Part shown: positions 18,721 through 25,796 of the stretch, one piece after another
How positions within the stretch are numbered: the first letter of the stretch is position 1
Layout: the number at the start of each line of letters is the position of its first letter
Source of the DNA: Aggregatilineales bacterium
GTDB lineage: Bacteria > Chloroflexota > Anaerolineae > Aggregatilineales > Phototrophicaceae
Length of the DNA stretch: 64,000 nucleotides
Direction of reading: 5' to 3'
Assembly: GCA_030834905.1 (NCBI GenBank)
Contig: JAUQWZ010000021.1
Coordinates: 124,001 to 188,000, forward strand
Notes under the pieces: model-generated
Seen by the model: only the letters and a program-made list of their open reading frames with translations
Database searches by the model: none
What the model was told of the DNA's origin: nothing
Position numbers and translations under genes: made by a program

Positions 18721-19029
18721 GCCTGATCCTTAACGACTTCGTTGGACATTATCGCGGCAGAACAGCAGCGGTTTACGGCTGTTCCAACCGGATCTTCCAC
18801 TGAAAGATAGCATACCACAGTTCTTTTCCATTGCGTATAAACCTAGCACAAAAGTTCTGTTTTTCAAACGACAGGAGTCTGGGATTGCCACTATAAAGCT
18901 GTGCGGAGTAATGCCTGCATTACAACTTAAATCATATAAGAGATGTAATAATAAAAATTAATTGAAACATTATTAATATACTTGAAGTTTCTTTACAAAA
19001 TTTATTTTTATAGGTAGCTTAGCTTCATG

Positions 19030-19056
19030 GTTGCAGTTAAGCGATTAAATTGCAAC
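19030..19056. promoter_or_regulatory. Imperfect inverted repeat upstream of 19088 gene
   Basis: GTTGCA...TTAA-gcga-TTAA...TGCAAC: an imperfect dyad of ~11 bp arms about 30 bp upstream of the start codon. Candidate operator or leader hairpin. Confidence 0.4.
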
Positions 19057-19060
19057 TAAA

Positions 19061-19075
19061 TGAACTATTCGTTCA
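19061..19075. promoter_or_regulatory. Dyad TGAAC-N5-GTTCA abutting the ribosome-binding site
   Basis: A perfect 5-bp-arm inverted repeat (TGAACtattcGTTCA) ends just before AAAGGAGG, the ribosome-binding site of the 19088 gene. If it folds or is bound it would affect translation initiation. Confidence 0.4.
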
Positions 19076-19087
19076 AAGGAGGCTAAA

Positions 19088-19750
19088 GTGCTAAAGAAAA
19101 AAATCCTTTTGATTGGCTTTGGGCTGGCACTGCTTGCAGCGACAACATTCTTATATCTTTCTTCGAGGCACAGTGTCCTCGCTCAAGAAGCATACAATAT
19201 CGTGTTCCTTACTACGCCAGAAAATGTCAGCAGCAACCTGGTTCAACAGCTCCAAATTTTAGCCCCAAATACGCGAACAGTTCAAAACTTCGAAGAGGTG
19301 CGATCTGCTGATGTAGATGCGCTTGTGGTCGATAGCGCAGCGATATCGCTTGTTGACAATACTTGGGCACAAGACGCATATCGACGAGGAGTGGTTATTT
19401 CAGGTATCAATCTCCAAGGGGCAGAGATTGCGCGTATTACTGGTAGCAGTTGTGCAGTTCCACCTATTGATGCTTCAAATGATTTTTATGTGGCGGTGTC
19501 GCGTATTTTGTTGGCATCTAATACGGCTGATTCACAACTAATCGAAGCAGCCGAACAGCGCACATGCAATGGCAATGAAGCAAAAGGGGTAACAGGCTTC
19601 GTTGTATATACCAATGCCACTGCCGCATCCTACCTGAGGAGTCAGGACGACTATCGAGAGTTTGTTCAAACTATCGATAGTCAGATAAGGAACGTGCGCG
19701 AGTCTATCTTTGCATTTAACAATCCAAATCAGCTACCCATCCAACAGTAA
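19088..19750 (+). CDS. Secreted or membrane-anchored protein of unknown function (AT-rich island)
   Basis: I do not recognise this 220-residue protein. An N-terminal KKK followed by a hydrophobic segment (about 6-24) and ...SVLAQEA looks like a signal peptide, possibly cleaved after LAQ, or an anchor. The remainder alternates beta/alpha-like segments (YNIVFLTTPENVSSNLVQQL, VDALVVDSAAISLV, GVVISGINLQG), loosely like a flavodoxin-type or receiver-like fold but without recognisable active residues. Two Cys (SSCAVPP, RTCNGNE) could form a disulfide. The GTG start has AAAGGAGG 6 bp upstream. The next gene follows after 17 bp, so they are likely co-transcribed. Confidence 0.8.
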   Translation: MLKKKILLIGFGLALLAATTFLYLSSRHSVLAQEAYNIVFLTTPENVSSNLVQQLQILAPNTRTVQNFEEVRSADVDALVVDSAAISLVDNTWAQDAYRRGVVISGINLQGAEIARITGSSCAVPPIDASNDFYVAVSRILLASNTADSQLIEAAEQRTCNGNEAKGVTGFVVYTNATAASYLRSQDDYREFVQTIDSQIRNVRESIFAFNNPNQLPIQQ

Positions 19751-19767
19751 ATACGGGAGTATTCATT

Positions 19768-20250
19768 ATGTCTAGCTTACCCAAATGGTTGCTCAAGATG
19801 TCAATCATAGTGCTCTGTTTTTATGCTCTAGTTCAAGCGGCTTTGGTAATTGCTGGTTCAACGCTCCATAATGGTTTTTGGGGAGTAACTGAAGAGTGCT
19901 GTAACAATCCAAGATACTCATATACAAGTTCAGGCGGAGGGAGTGTTTATCAATTGACTATTACTACTCGTCAATGGTACACACCTGGATATAACTTTGG
20001 TCCCTTATATTGTAAATCGAACACTACCCGTACCGTTTACAATTCCGCTTCAACTGGTTATATATACACATCTGTAGCTAGTACGCCTACAGATATTGTG
20101 AGTCAACATTACTACGATTGGTACGGTACGGGGACTGTCATAGGTTATTTTTATTCTAGTACCAACAACAATGCCTATGCGAATAGCAGCTATTACAGCA
20201 CAGGATACGGTTTAAATCCCACCTGCGATTCGGCATTGATCGTACAGTGA
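19768..20250 (+). CDS. Small secreted Tyr/Ser/Thr/Asn-rich protein, unknown
   Basis: 160 residues: a signal peptide or anchor (about 8-30; MSIIVLCFYALVQAALVIAG), then an extracellular-type sequence rich in Tyr, Ser, Thr, Asn and Gly. Four or more Cys are present (EECCNN, LYCKSN, PTCDSA). The composition is like that of small secreted beta-structured proteins in other phyla, but no family is recognised. It starts 17 bp after the preceding gene with a GGGAG site, and ends just before a hairpin. A bacteriocin-like or adhesive role is possible but unsupported. Confidence 0.75.
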   Translation: MSSLPKWLLKMSIIVLCFYALVQAALVIAGSTLHNGFWGVTEECCNNPRYSYTSSGGGSVYQLTITTRQWYTPGYNFGPLYCKSNTTRTVYNSASTGYIYTSVASTPTDIVSQHYYDWYGTGTVIGYFYSSTNNNAYANSSYYSTGYGLNPTCDSALIVQ

Positions 20251-20265
20251 GATAGATCACTTCAT

Positions 20266-20291
20266 AGGGAAAGTGCTGCGGTACTTTCCCT
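20266..20291 (+). terminator. Hairpin between two island genes
   Basis: AGGGAAAGT and ACTTTCCCT form a 9-bp perfect stem with an 8-nt loop, 16 bp after the stop codon. The sequence after it is only mildly T-rich (GATTTGCAATTTC), so termination may be partial. Confidence 0.5.
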
Positions 20292-20315
20292 GATTTGCAA
20301 TTTCTGAGGGGTGAA

Positions 20316-21374
20316 ATGATGATTCGAGAGCGTTTTGTTGTTCTAGTTACAGTATTGATATTAATTTTATTAATAGTCTTATCGTTTGCCACATTTGCGT
20401 TGCCTTCTGAAACACCCAACGAAGGTGAAGATTTAATTGCTTACTCTACCGCCAAGAGTTGTGAATTCGATCAGGACATCTTCTGTCCGGGCGATCTGGT
20501 TTTGTTTTCCCTCTCCACTGGAAGTGAGGAATTGATTCCAGTGTCCGGTGTTAACCCAGAAGGATTCGCATGGTCGCCAAATCATCAATACCTGGCATTT
20601 TTGGACAATGATTTCAGATATAACCTTTTGGATATCAGTAGCATGTCCACAAGAATCTTGTCAGATTCACCTATTATGATGGATGTCCAGCAATCAAGAA
20701 TGCAATGGTCTCCTGATGGTACCCAAATCGCAATAGCAGGCGCAGAACCCGGAAACCTCGAACGGCACCTGCTAATCTTAAATGCGGATAGAGGGGAGTT
20801 GCTGTCAGTTGCGCAGGACCAGGCAGTAACATCGTTCGATTGGTCGCCTAACGGTGAGCGAATCGCGTTTACAGCGTTGGGACCTGAAGCGCAGAATGAT
20901 ATATACATATTGGAGGTTAACTCGAACGAGGTAACACAACTTACCGAAGATAATCATTCCTATAACCCTGATTGGTCTTCCAACGGTGATAAGATTGTCT
21001 ATGTCTCACGACAAGGCGAGGATCGGTATCTTTATATGATGGATATTACTACCGGAGACGCTGAGTTGGTATCACGTTCTGGCGGTGATGTGCCATTCTG
21101 GGTTTTGAATGACACCCATATTCTATATTCAATTTCCTCTGGATTCAGACGTTCTGATTTTGTTCTTTTAAATTTGGACACTGGCACCGAAAATCGGCTG
21201 ATTTCTGTCGAAACACTCTCAGGTTATGATGTCTCTCCAGATAAAACTAGGGTGGCGTTTATCACAGTCGAAAACAACGCTGCAAAACTGTGTGTTTTGA
21301 ACTTAAATAGTGCAGATATTCAATGCGCTATCACTCCCGCATTTGCTGCGGGCAGACCTGCTTGGGGATATTAA
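20316..21374 (+). CDS. Membrane-anchored WD40-like (PD40/TolB-type) beta-propeller protein
   Basis: N-terminal hydrophobic segment (about 8-30), then repeated propeller blades with the PD40 hallmark SPDG/SPNG-type turns (FAWSPNHQYLAFL, MQWSPDGTQIAIA, FDWSPNGERIAFT, PDWSSNGDKIVYV). The fold is familiar from TolB, but there is no Tol system nearby; such proteins in this group often have unknown outer-surface or sensing roles. I start at ATG 20316 (or 20319), since GAGGGG at 20306-20311 suits these, rather than at the TTG further upstream. Third gene of the AT-rich island. Confidence 0.85.
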   Translation: MMIRERFVVLVTVLILILLIVLSFATFALPSETPNEGEDLIAYSTAKSCEFDQDIFCPGDLVLFSLSTGSEELIPVSGVNPEGFAWSPNHQYLAFLDNDFRYNLLDISSMSTRILSDSPIMMDVQQSRMQWSPDGTQIAIAGAEPGNLERHLLILNADRGELLSVAQDQAVTSFDWSPNGERIAFTALGPEAQNDIYILEVNSNEVTQLTEDNHSYNPDWSSNGDKIVYVSRQGEDRYLYMMDITTGDAELVSRSGGDVPFWVLNDTHILYSISSGFRRSDFVLLNLDTGTENRLISVETLSGYDVSPDKTRVAFITVENNAAKLCVLNLNSADIQCAITPAFAAGRPAWGY

Positions 21375-21377
21375 CGG

Positions 21378-21417
21378 AAAAGGGCGAGCAGCAATCAGCG
21401 CTGCCGTTCGCCCTTTT
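21378..21417. terminator. Bidirectional terminator between the island and the rplA operon
   Basis: AAAAGGGCGA pairs with TCGCCCTTTT (10 bp) with an inner GCAGC/GCTGC stem, flanked by A and T tracts on both strands. It lies between the convergent stops of the PD40 gene and rplA. Confidence 0.8.
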
Positions 21418-21436
21418 ACGAATCGTTGAATGTCGG

Positions 21437-22147
21437 TTACGCGCTGGCAACCGTGGGGTTGGTTTCCAGGCGGACGCCGGGACCCATCGTTGGGGTCAGC
21501 GCCACGCGCTTGATGTAGATGCCCTTGACGGCGGCGGGCTTCACGCGCATGACGGCGTCAAACACAGCGCTGGCGTTTTCATACAGCTTGTCTTCGTCAA
21601 AGCTGGCTTTGCCAACCGGGACGTGCAGGTTGCCGGTCTTGTCATTGCGGAATTCCACGCGACCCGCCTTCAGTTCCTCTATCGCGCGGGGAAGGTCTTC
21701 CGGCTGAACGACCGTACCTGCCTTGGGGTTTGGCATCAAGCCGCGCGTGCCGAGAATACGACCGAGACGACCGACCTTCGGCATGACGCTTGGTACTGCC
21801 AGCGCCGCGTCGAAATCGAGCCAGTTCTCTTTCATGATGCGGTTGATCACTTCGTCGTCGGCGATGAAATCCGCGCCGGCTGCTTCGGCGGCGCGGGCGT
21901 CTTCACCATCGGCGAAAACCAGCACGCGCACCGTCTTGCCCAGTCCATGCGGCAGCAGCACAGTGCTGCGCACCTGCTGGTCGCTGTGGCGTGGGTCAAT
22001 GCCCAGGCGGAAGTGCATCTCAACCGTTTCGTCAAACTTCGCCGTCGCCAGCTTCTTGACGAGCGCAATTGCCTCGCGCAGTTCGTAGTTCTTGTCGCGG
22101 TCTACCAGCTTTTCAAGTTCCTGAAACCGCTTGCCATGATTTGCCAT
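21437..22147 (-). CDS. rplA: 50S ribosomal protein L1
   Basis: Binds 23S rRNA at the L1 stalk and classically represses its own operon. Family signatures: GKRFQELEKLVDRDKNYELREAI-type N-terminus, HFRLGIDPRHSDQQVR, ILGTRGLMPNPKAGT and GRVEFRNDKTGNLHVPVGK. I start at MANHGK (22147), which has AGGAGAAA 5 bp upstream, rather than the longer frame. The resulting 236 residues are usual. It is the last gene of the operon. rplJ and rplL, which normally follow, are missing, and a terminator lies 20 bp beyond the stop. Confidence 0.97.
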   Translation of the reverse strand: MANHGKRFQELEKLVDRDKNYELREAIALVKKLATAKFDETVEMHFRLGIDPRHSDQQVRSTVLLPHGLGKTVRVLVFADGEDARAAEAAGADFIADDEVINRIMKENWLDFDAALAVPSVMPKVGRLGRILGTRGLMPNPKAGTVVQPEDLPRAIEELKAGRVEFRNDKTGNLHVPVGKASFDEDKLYENASAVFDAVMRVKPAAVKGIYIKRVALTPTMGPGVRLETNPTVASA

Positions 22148-22200
22148 CTGTTTTTCTCCTGTGGTCAGCGGGCGTTCACACCCTCCCACGAACTTAACCA

Positions 22201-22274
22201 GTGAAAAGTTGAAAGTGCAAAGTTAAAAGTAAAAGCCAATGACTTTCCACTTTTAACTTTCGACTTTTGACTTT
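22201..22274. repeat. Hairpin repeat copy 3, between rplK and rplA
   Basis: AAAGTTGAAAGTGCAAAGTT (left arm) and AACTTTCGACTTTTGACTTT (right arm) form a long imperfect inverted repeat. Its right end overlaps the TAA stop of rplK. It fills most of the rplK-rplA spacer. Confidence 0.8.
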
Positions 22275-22698
22275 AGTCCTTGACTTCCACGCCCATCTGC
22301 CGGGCAGTGCCTTCAACCATGCGCATTGCCGATTCGATGTTGGTGGTGTTCATGTCCTTCAACTTGGTTTCGGCGATTTCACGCACCTGCTTGCGGCTGA
22401 TAGTGCCGTTCTTCTCGCGCAGGGCGTTGGCAGAACCTTTGTCGATGCCGGCAGCCCGCTTGATCAGGAAGGGCGTGGGCGGGCTTTTCAGCTCGAAACG
22501 GAACGATCCATCACTGAAGATGGTGATTTCCGCCGGGATGATTTCGCCAATGCGGTTGGTGGTGCGGGCATTGTATTCCTTGCAGAACGCCATCAGGTTG
22601 ATGCCGTGCTGTGCCAGCGCCGGACCAATCGGGGGCGCCGGATTTGCCTTGCCTGCGTTAATTTGCAGGGTGACGACTGCTTTGACTTTCTTCGCCAT
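22273..22698 (-). CDS. rplK: 50S ribosomal protein L11
   Basis: Binds the GTPase-associated region of 23S rRNA. 141 residues with the family pattern: [33 protein letters not shown] at the start and [10 protein letters not shown] at the end. It lies between nusG (130 bp upstream) and rplA, the standard order. Its stop codon is contributed by, or abuts, a hairpin repeat. Confidence 0.98.
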   Translation of the reverse strand: MAKKVKAVVTLQINAGKANPAPPIGPALAQHGINLMAFCKEYNARTTNRIGEIIPAEITIFSDGSFRFELKSPPTPFLIKRAAGIDKGSANALREKNGTISRKQVREIAETKLKDMNTTNIESAMRMVEGTARQMGVEVKD

Positions 22699-22828
22699 AT
22701 TTTCCTCGCTTTTTGTCTATAGCTCCCGCAGGTCAGGACACGGGCAGCAGAAGGCTGCGGATACCATGCCGTGACTGTGTTTTACGCGATGCGGTTGTCG
22801 CGATAGCCATGCGCCGGTCGCACGCTGG

Positions 22829-23482
22829 CTACACCTTCTCGACTTCCAAAAAGTCCAACTCAACCGGCGTATCGCGCCCGAAGAAGTTGACCATGACACG
22901 CACTTTCGATTTGTCCGGGTCGATTGCCGCGACCATGCCGATAAAGTCGTTGAAGGGACCATCGACAATCCGCACCCGCTGCCCAACCTTAAAGGTCACC
23001 TTGACCTTGGGCGCATCCTCGGACATCCGATCCATAATCTGCTTGACTTCTTCGGGGCGCAGCGGCGTCGGCTCGTTGCCCATGCCAACGAAGCCGGTCA
23101 CGCCCGGCGTGTTCCGCACGACGTACCAGGAATCCTCGTCCATCTTCATTTCGACCAGGATATAGCCGGGGAAAACACGGCGCTCGACGGTGCGGCGCTT
23201 GCCTTCCTTGACCTCAATTTCCTCTTCCGTCGGCACGATCACGTCGAAGATCTTGTCGCGCATTCCCATCGTCTCGATACGCTGTTCGATGGAGTGGCGG
23301 ACTTTGTTCTCCTGACCGGAGTAGCAGTGAATGACATACCACTGCTTTTCGTCCGACGGTCGAATCCGACCCTCTTCAAGGTCAAGTACCGTATCTTCGG
23401 TATCGGGGGTGATCGTCTTATCATCCAGATAAACTGGATTGGGATCGTAATCCGTATTCCCGAAATCGTCGTATTTAGCCAT
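22829..23482 (-). CDS. nusG: Transcription termination/antitermination factor NusG
   Basis: Binds RNA polymerase and links it to Rho or to the ribosome. A ~45-residue acidic N-terminal extension (YDDFGNTDYDPNPVYLDDK) precedes the NGN domain (WYVIHCYSGQENKVRHSIEQR, about 48-150; FPGYILVEMKMDEDSWYVVRNTPGVTGFVG). The C-terminal KOW domain (about 160-215; VGQRVRIVDGPFNDFIG) follows. The acidic extension is longer than in E. coli. It is followed by rplK and preceded by secE with only 17 bp between. Confidence 0.97.
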   Translation of the reverse strand: MAKYDDFGNTDYDPNPVYLDDKTITPDTEDTVLDLEEGRIRPSDEKQWYVIHCYSGQENKVRHSIEQRIETMGMRDKIFDVIVPTEEEIEVKEGKRRTVERRVFPGYILVEMKMDEDSWYVVRNTPGVTGFVGMGNEPTPLRPEEVKQIMDRMSEDAPKVKVTFKVGQRVRIVDGPFNDFIGMVAAIDPDKSKVRVMVNFFGRDTPVELDFLEVEKV

Positions 23483-23499
23483 TCACTCTGTACTCCACA

Positions 23500-23955
23500 C
23501 TAATATGTTGTGGAACGTCTGCGGTTCACTCGCCAGAAGATGACGGCAGCAGCGACGATGACCGCCATGAAGCCCAGCAGCAGCGTCGGTTGGTTAAGAC
23601 CAATGCGGAAAAGTTCGGTGAACAGGACGTTGATGGTGCCCAGGATCAGCGCCGAAACCAGCAGCGTTGCCAGCACGATGAGTGTCAGGCGGCGCGTTTC
23701 TTCCGGGGTGGGCCAGGAGACCTTCTGCATCTCGGAACGGACGCCCTCGATATATTCACGCAGACCATGGAAGGTGCGCGTGACAAAATTGCCACTGACT
23801 TCTTCTTCGACTTCCTGACGGCGGCGGCTGGGTGTGGGTCTGCCCTTGCCAACAGCCAGTTCCTGTTCCGGCTGCTCCGTCTCGGCAACGATGGCGCGCG
23901 AGCGTCGGCGGCTGCGCCTCTCTTCCTGTTCGCCAATGGTTTTATCGGCTGGCAT
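23500..23955 (-). CDS. secE: Preprotein translocase subunit SecE
   Basis: Essential SecYEG clamp subunit. The conserved core is the amphipathic helix and TM helix REYIEGVRSEMQKVSWPTPEETRRLTLIV (about 65-95, then TM about 92-116), with the typical VxWPT motif. A second hydrophobic segment at the C-terminus (about 124-144) and a charged ~60-residue N-terminal extension make it longer (151) than the ~60-residue single-TM SecE of many Gram-positives. The position directly before nusG and after tRNA-Trp is the classical one. Confidence 0.93.
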   Translation of the reverse strand: MPADKTIGEQEERRSRRRSRAIVAETEQPEQELAVGKGRPTPSRRRQEVEEEVSGNFVTRTFHGLREYIEGVRSEMQKVSWPTPEETRRLTLIVLATLLVSALILGTINVLFTELFRIGLNQPTLLLGFMAVIVAAAVIFWRVNRRRSTTY

Positions 23956-24027
23956 GGGAATCTCCTTGGTCTGTTTCTATTATGAAAGACACCGCCGCGA
24001 GCGACGGTGTCCGAAGTTCAAGTGAGG

Positions 24028-24098
24028 CAGGGGCATAGGGATTCGAACCCCAACTAATGCTTTTGGAGAGCATTGTGCTGCCGTTACACCATGCCCCT
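24028..24098 (-). tRNA. tRNA-Trp (anticodon CCA)
   Basis: Full cloverleaf on the minus strand. The acceptor is AGGGGCA/TGCCCCT, the anticodon stem ATGCT/AGCAT with loop CTCCAAA, and the T-arm TGGGG-TTCGAAT-CCCTA. The 3' CCA is not encoded. It lies between rpmG and secE, as in several other phyla. Confidence 0.95.
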
Positions 24099-24196
24099 GT
24101 GCGGCTACCATGGAGTCTACACTATCCACTGCACCAAGTCAACGGAAAGCCGCGCGAACAACGCACCGCTAACGCGCCGCCGAACCGGTGGCGATA

Positions 24197-24358
24197 CTAC
24201 TTGGTTTCGCGATAAATAACGTGACGGCGAACCATCGGATCGTACTTCTTCAGTTCCAGACGCGCCGTATCGTTGCGGCGATTCTTCTGGGTGTAATACA
24301 TGTGACCGCTTTCAGAGCTGCGCAGCTTCACCAGCGTGCGGTTACCTTTTTTCGCCAT
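24197..24358 (-). CDS. rpmG: 50S ribosomal protein L33 (cysteine-free type)
   Basis: 53 residues starting [18 protein letters not shown] and ending [19 protein letters not shown]. The four zinc-binding cysteines of the C+ paralog are absent, so this is the zinc-independent form. The start at 24358 follows GAGAGTGG; the longer frame runs into the neighbouring tRNA gene and is rejected. It is embedded in a tRNA cluster. Confidence 0.97.
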   Translation of the reverse strand: MAKKGNRTLVKLRSSESGHMYYTQKNRRNDTARLELKKYDPMVRRHVIYRETK

Positions 24359-24409
24359 GTGACCACTCTCTTCAATCTGATCAATCTGACTATCACTAGA
24401 GAAATAATA

Positions 24410-24482
24410 AGCTTCAGATGGGATTTGAACCCATGACCTCACCCTTACCAAGGGTGTGCTCTACCGACTGAGCTACTGAAGC
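24410..24482 (-). tRNA. tRNA-Thr (anticodon GGT)
   Basis: Minus-strand cloverleaf: acceptor GCTTCAG/CTGAAGC, anticodon stem CACCC/GGGTG with loop TTGGTAA, T-loop TTCAAAT. CCA not encoded. 51 bp upstream of rpmG. Confidence 0.95.
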
Positions 24483-24487
24483 ATAAG

Positions 24488-24570
24488 TGGGCCGGGCAGG
24501 ACTCGAACCTGCGAAGGCGTCTGCCAGCGGATTTACAGTCCGCCCCCTTTGCCGCTCGGGACACCGACCC
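24488..24570 (-). tRNA. tRNA-Tyr (anticodon GTA)
   Basis: Class II tRNA with a long variable arm. Acceptor GGGTCGG/CCGGCCC, anticodon stem GCGGA/TCCGC with loop CTGTAAA, T-loop TTCGAGT. Only 5 bp separate it from tRNA-Thr(GGT). Confidence 0.95.
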
Positions 24571-24602
24571 ATGAGTATATGTGGAGTTGTTAATCTACCG
24601 AA

Positions 24603-24674
24603 AGCCGCCCAAGGGATTTGCACCCTTAACCTACGCTTTACAAGAGCGTTGCTCTACTGTTGAGCTAGGGCGGC
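24603..24674 (-). tRNA. tRNA-Thr (anticodon TGT)
   Basis: Acceptor GCCGCCC/GGGCGGC, anticodon stem ACGCT/AGCGT with loop CTTGTAA, T-loop TGCAAAT. The T-loop begins TGC instead of the usual TTC, a mild oddity. It is the first gene of the tRNA-rpmG-secE-nusG-rplKA operon. Confidence 0.92.
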
Positions 24675-24753
24675 GCTTGCGTTCGAGTATATCATGCGCA
24701 TTCACCACGCTCAAGATGAGGTTTGCCGCGAAACGTCCCCTCAGGCAGGGTAA

Positions 24754-24782
24754 ATTGTAGGGGATGGGCGTTGGGTTGTCAA
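24754..24782 (-). promoter_or_regulatory. Near-consensus promoter of the tRNA/secE/nusG/rplKA operon
   Basis: On the minus strand, TTGACA (24782-24777), a 17-bp spacer and TACAAT (24759-24754), about 80 bp upstream of tRNA-Thr(TGT). Such a strong promoter fits a stable-RNA and ribosomal-protein operon. Confidence 0.85.
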
Positions 24783-24884
24783 TCCCACATCCGGCGCGGG
24801 ATGCAAGCCGAATTTTGTACCGTAAGAAGTTCCGCCGTTGAGCAGAAAATCTGGCTTAGGCAGGCAGTAGGACGGCTATGGCTG

Positions 24885-24951
24885 TAGGGACACGATACTA
24901 TCGTGTCCGCCTCTGCATTCACCAAACGGACACGACGGTGTCGTGTCCCTA
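24885..24951. repeat. Dispersed palindromic repeat, TAGGGACACGAC family, copy 2
   Basis: TAGGGACACGATACTATCGTGTCC-type half (24885-24908) and an inverted half ending GTCGTGTCCCTA (24928-24951) with a 19-bp spacer. It lies in the 436-bp gene-free stretch 24675-25110, whose other contents are the divergent promoters and the palindrome listed separately. Confidence 0.85.
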
Positions 24952-25039
24952 CGGAAAACCCGCATTCTTTTGTGAACACGGTCGGGTGAGTCAACGCAAA
25001 TTTATGTGGAATGTCATTCTTATAACAGTGATAGTTATG

Positions 25040-25048
25040 TGCTATAAT
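25040..25048 (+). promoter_or_regulatory. Extended -10 promoter for the HdeD-like gene
   Basis: TGCTATAAT (TGnTATAAT) 62 bp before the ATG. The -35 position (TTATAA) is poor. Confidence 0.6.
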
Positions 25049-25066
25049 TGCAAATGTAATGAAGAC

Positions 25067-25079
25067 GAACTGTCAGTTC
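25067..25079. promoter_or_regulatory. Palindrome GAACTG-T-CAGTTC downstream of the promoter
   Basis: A perfect 6-bp-arm dyad ~20 bp downstream of the -10 box and ~30 bp before the start codon. Candidate repressor site or leader hairpin. Confidence 0.4.
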
Positions 25080-25110
25080 TGTCCTTTTTCGCCATAATGG
25101 AGGTATTGCT

Positions 25111-25644
25111 ATGCTTTCAACATTATCGCGCAACTGGTGGTTGTTCCTTATCAGAGGTATCGCGGCAATCCTGTTTGGTATTGCCGTCATTCTCTTTCCC
25201 GCTATCGCCCTCAACGTGCTTGTACTTCTTGTCGCCGCCTACTTCCTGGTAGACGGCGTTTTCGAGATTATCTACGCGCTGCAAAACCGCGATCAGTCGC
25301 GCTGGTGGGTGGCGCTGCTGCAGGGCTTGATCAGCGTGCTTGCCGGTATTGCCGCTTTCCTCTATCCAGGCATGACGTCGCTGATACTGCTCTACATTGT
25401 CGCTTTCTGGGCGATTCTGTCCGGCTTGATGCAGATCATCATTGCCATTGACATGCGCAAAGTGATCGAGAACGAGTGGTGGCTGATTTTGGGCGGCATC
25501 CTGTCCATTGTCTTTGGCGCGCTGCTGATCATCGCGCCCGGCGCGGGGCTGCTGTCGCTGCTGGTGCTGCTGGGGGGCTATGCCATCGTCTTCGGCATTT
25601 TCATGATCATCTTCGCCTTCCGCGTGCGCAGCCATACAGAGTAG
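25111..25644 (+). CDS. HdeD-family (DUF308) membrane protein
   Basis: 177 residues with six hydrophobic helices in three hairpin-like pairs, the layout of HdeD/DUF308 proteins. Examples are NWWLFLIRGIAAILFGIAVI and NEWWLILGGILSIVFGALLI, with the WW...RG/GG..SI.FG signature repeated. In enterobacteria HdeD is linked to acid resistance; the role here is unproven. GGAGGT sits 6 bp before the ATG. A terminator follows the gene, so it is probably monocistronic. Confidence 0.9.
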   Translation: MLSTLSRNWWLFLIRGIAAILFGIAVILFPAIALNVLVLLVAAYFLVDGVFEIIYALQNRDQSRWWVALLQGLISVLAGIAAFLYPGMTSLILLYIVAFWAILSGLMQIIIAIDMRKVIENEWWLILGGILSIVFGALLIIAPGAGLLSLLVLLGGYAIVFGIFMIIFAFRVRSHTE

Positions 25645-25692
25645 CTGGCGCAACGCGCCGGTCATACCCGGCTGCATCACTATGAGGACTCC

Positions 25693-25720
25693 AAAGGACG
25701 TACAATTGTGCGTCCTTTTT
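25693..25720 (+). terminator. Strong intrinsic terminator of the HdeD-like gene
   Basis: AAAGGACGTACAA and TTGTGCGTCCTTT form a 13-bp stem (one G-T pair) ending in a T-run. The stem is uninterrupted, so the loop must open at AATT. Confidence 0.8.
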
Positions 25721-25796
25721 GATTATCAAAATCACGGCAGACCGCCTTTTTCGGCGGTACAATGCAGGCAAATTCGCCATCCAACAGGATGATGCC

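Larger units (their letters stand above)
18880..21376. other. AT-rich genomic island
   Basis: Base composition drops abruptly to about 40-45% GC (by eye) between ftsK and rplA, with rare-in-window codons (ATA, TTA, AGA) in the three enclosed genes. The intergenic stretch 18721-19087 (367 bp) is particularly AT-rich (18930-19020) and holds the two inverted repeats listed below plus possible weak -10-like TATA stretches that I do not call. No integrase, tRNA target or direct repeat was seen at the borders. Confidence 0.65.

Noticed and set aside
21437..22189. rplA start at 22189 (14 extra residues)
   Set aside because: The extension MGGCERPLTTGEKQ has no family match and the ribosome site AGGAGAAA serves the ATG at 22147.
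24414..24623. 69-residue minus-strand frame ending in [21 protein letters not shown]
   Set aside because: It is a translation of the tRNA genes, a common false ORF.
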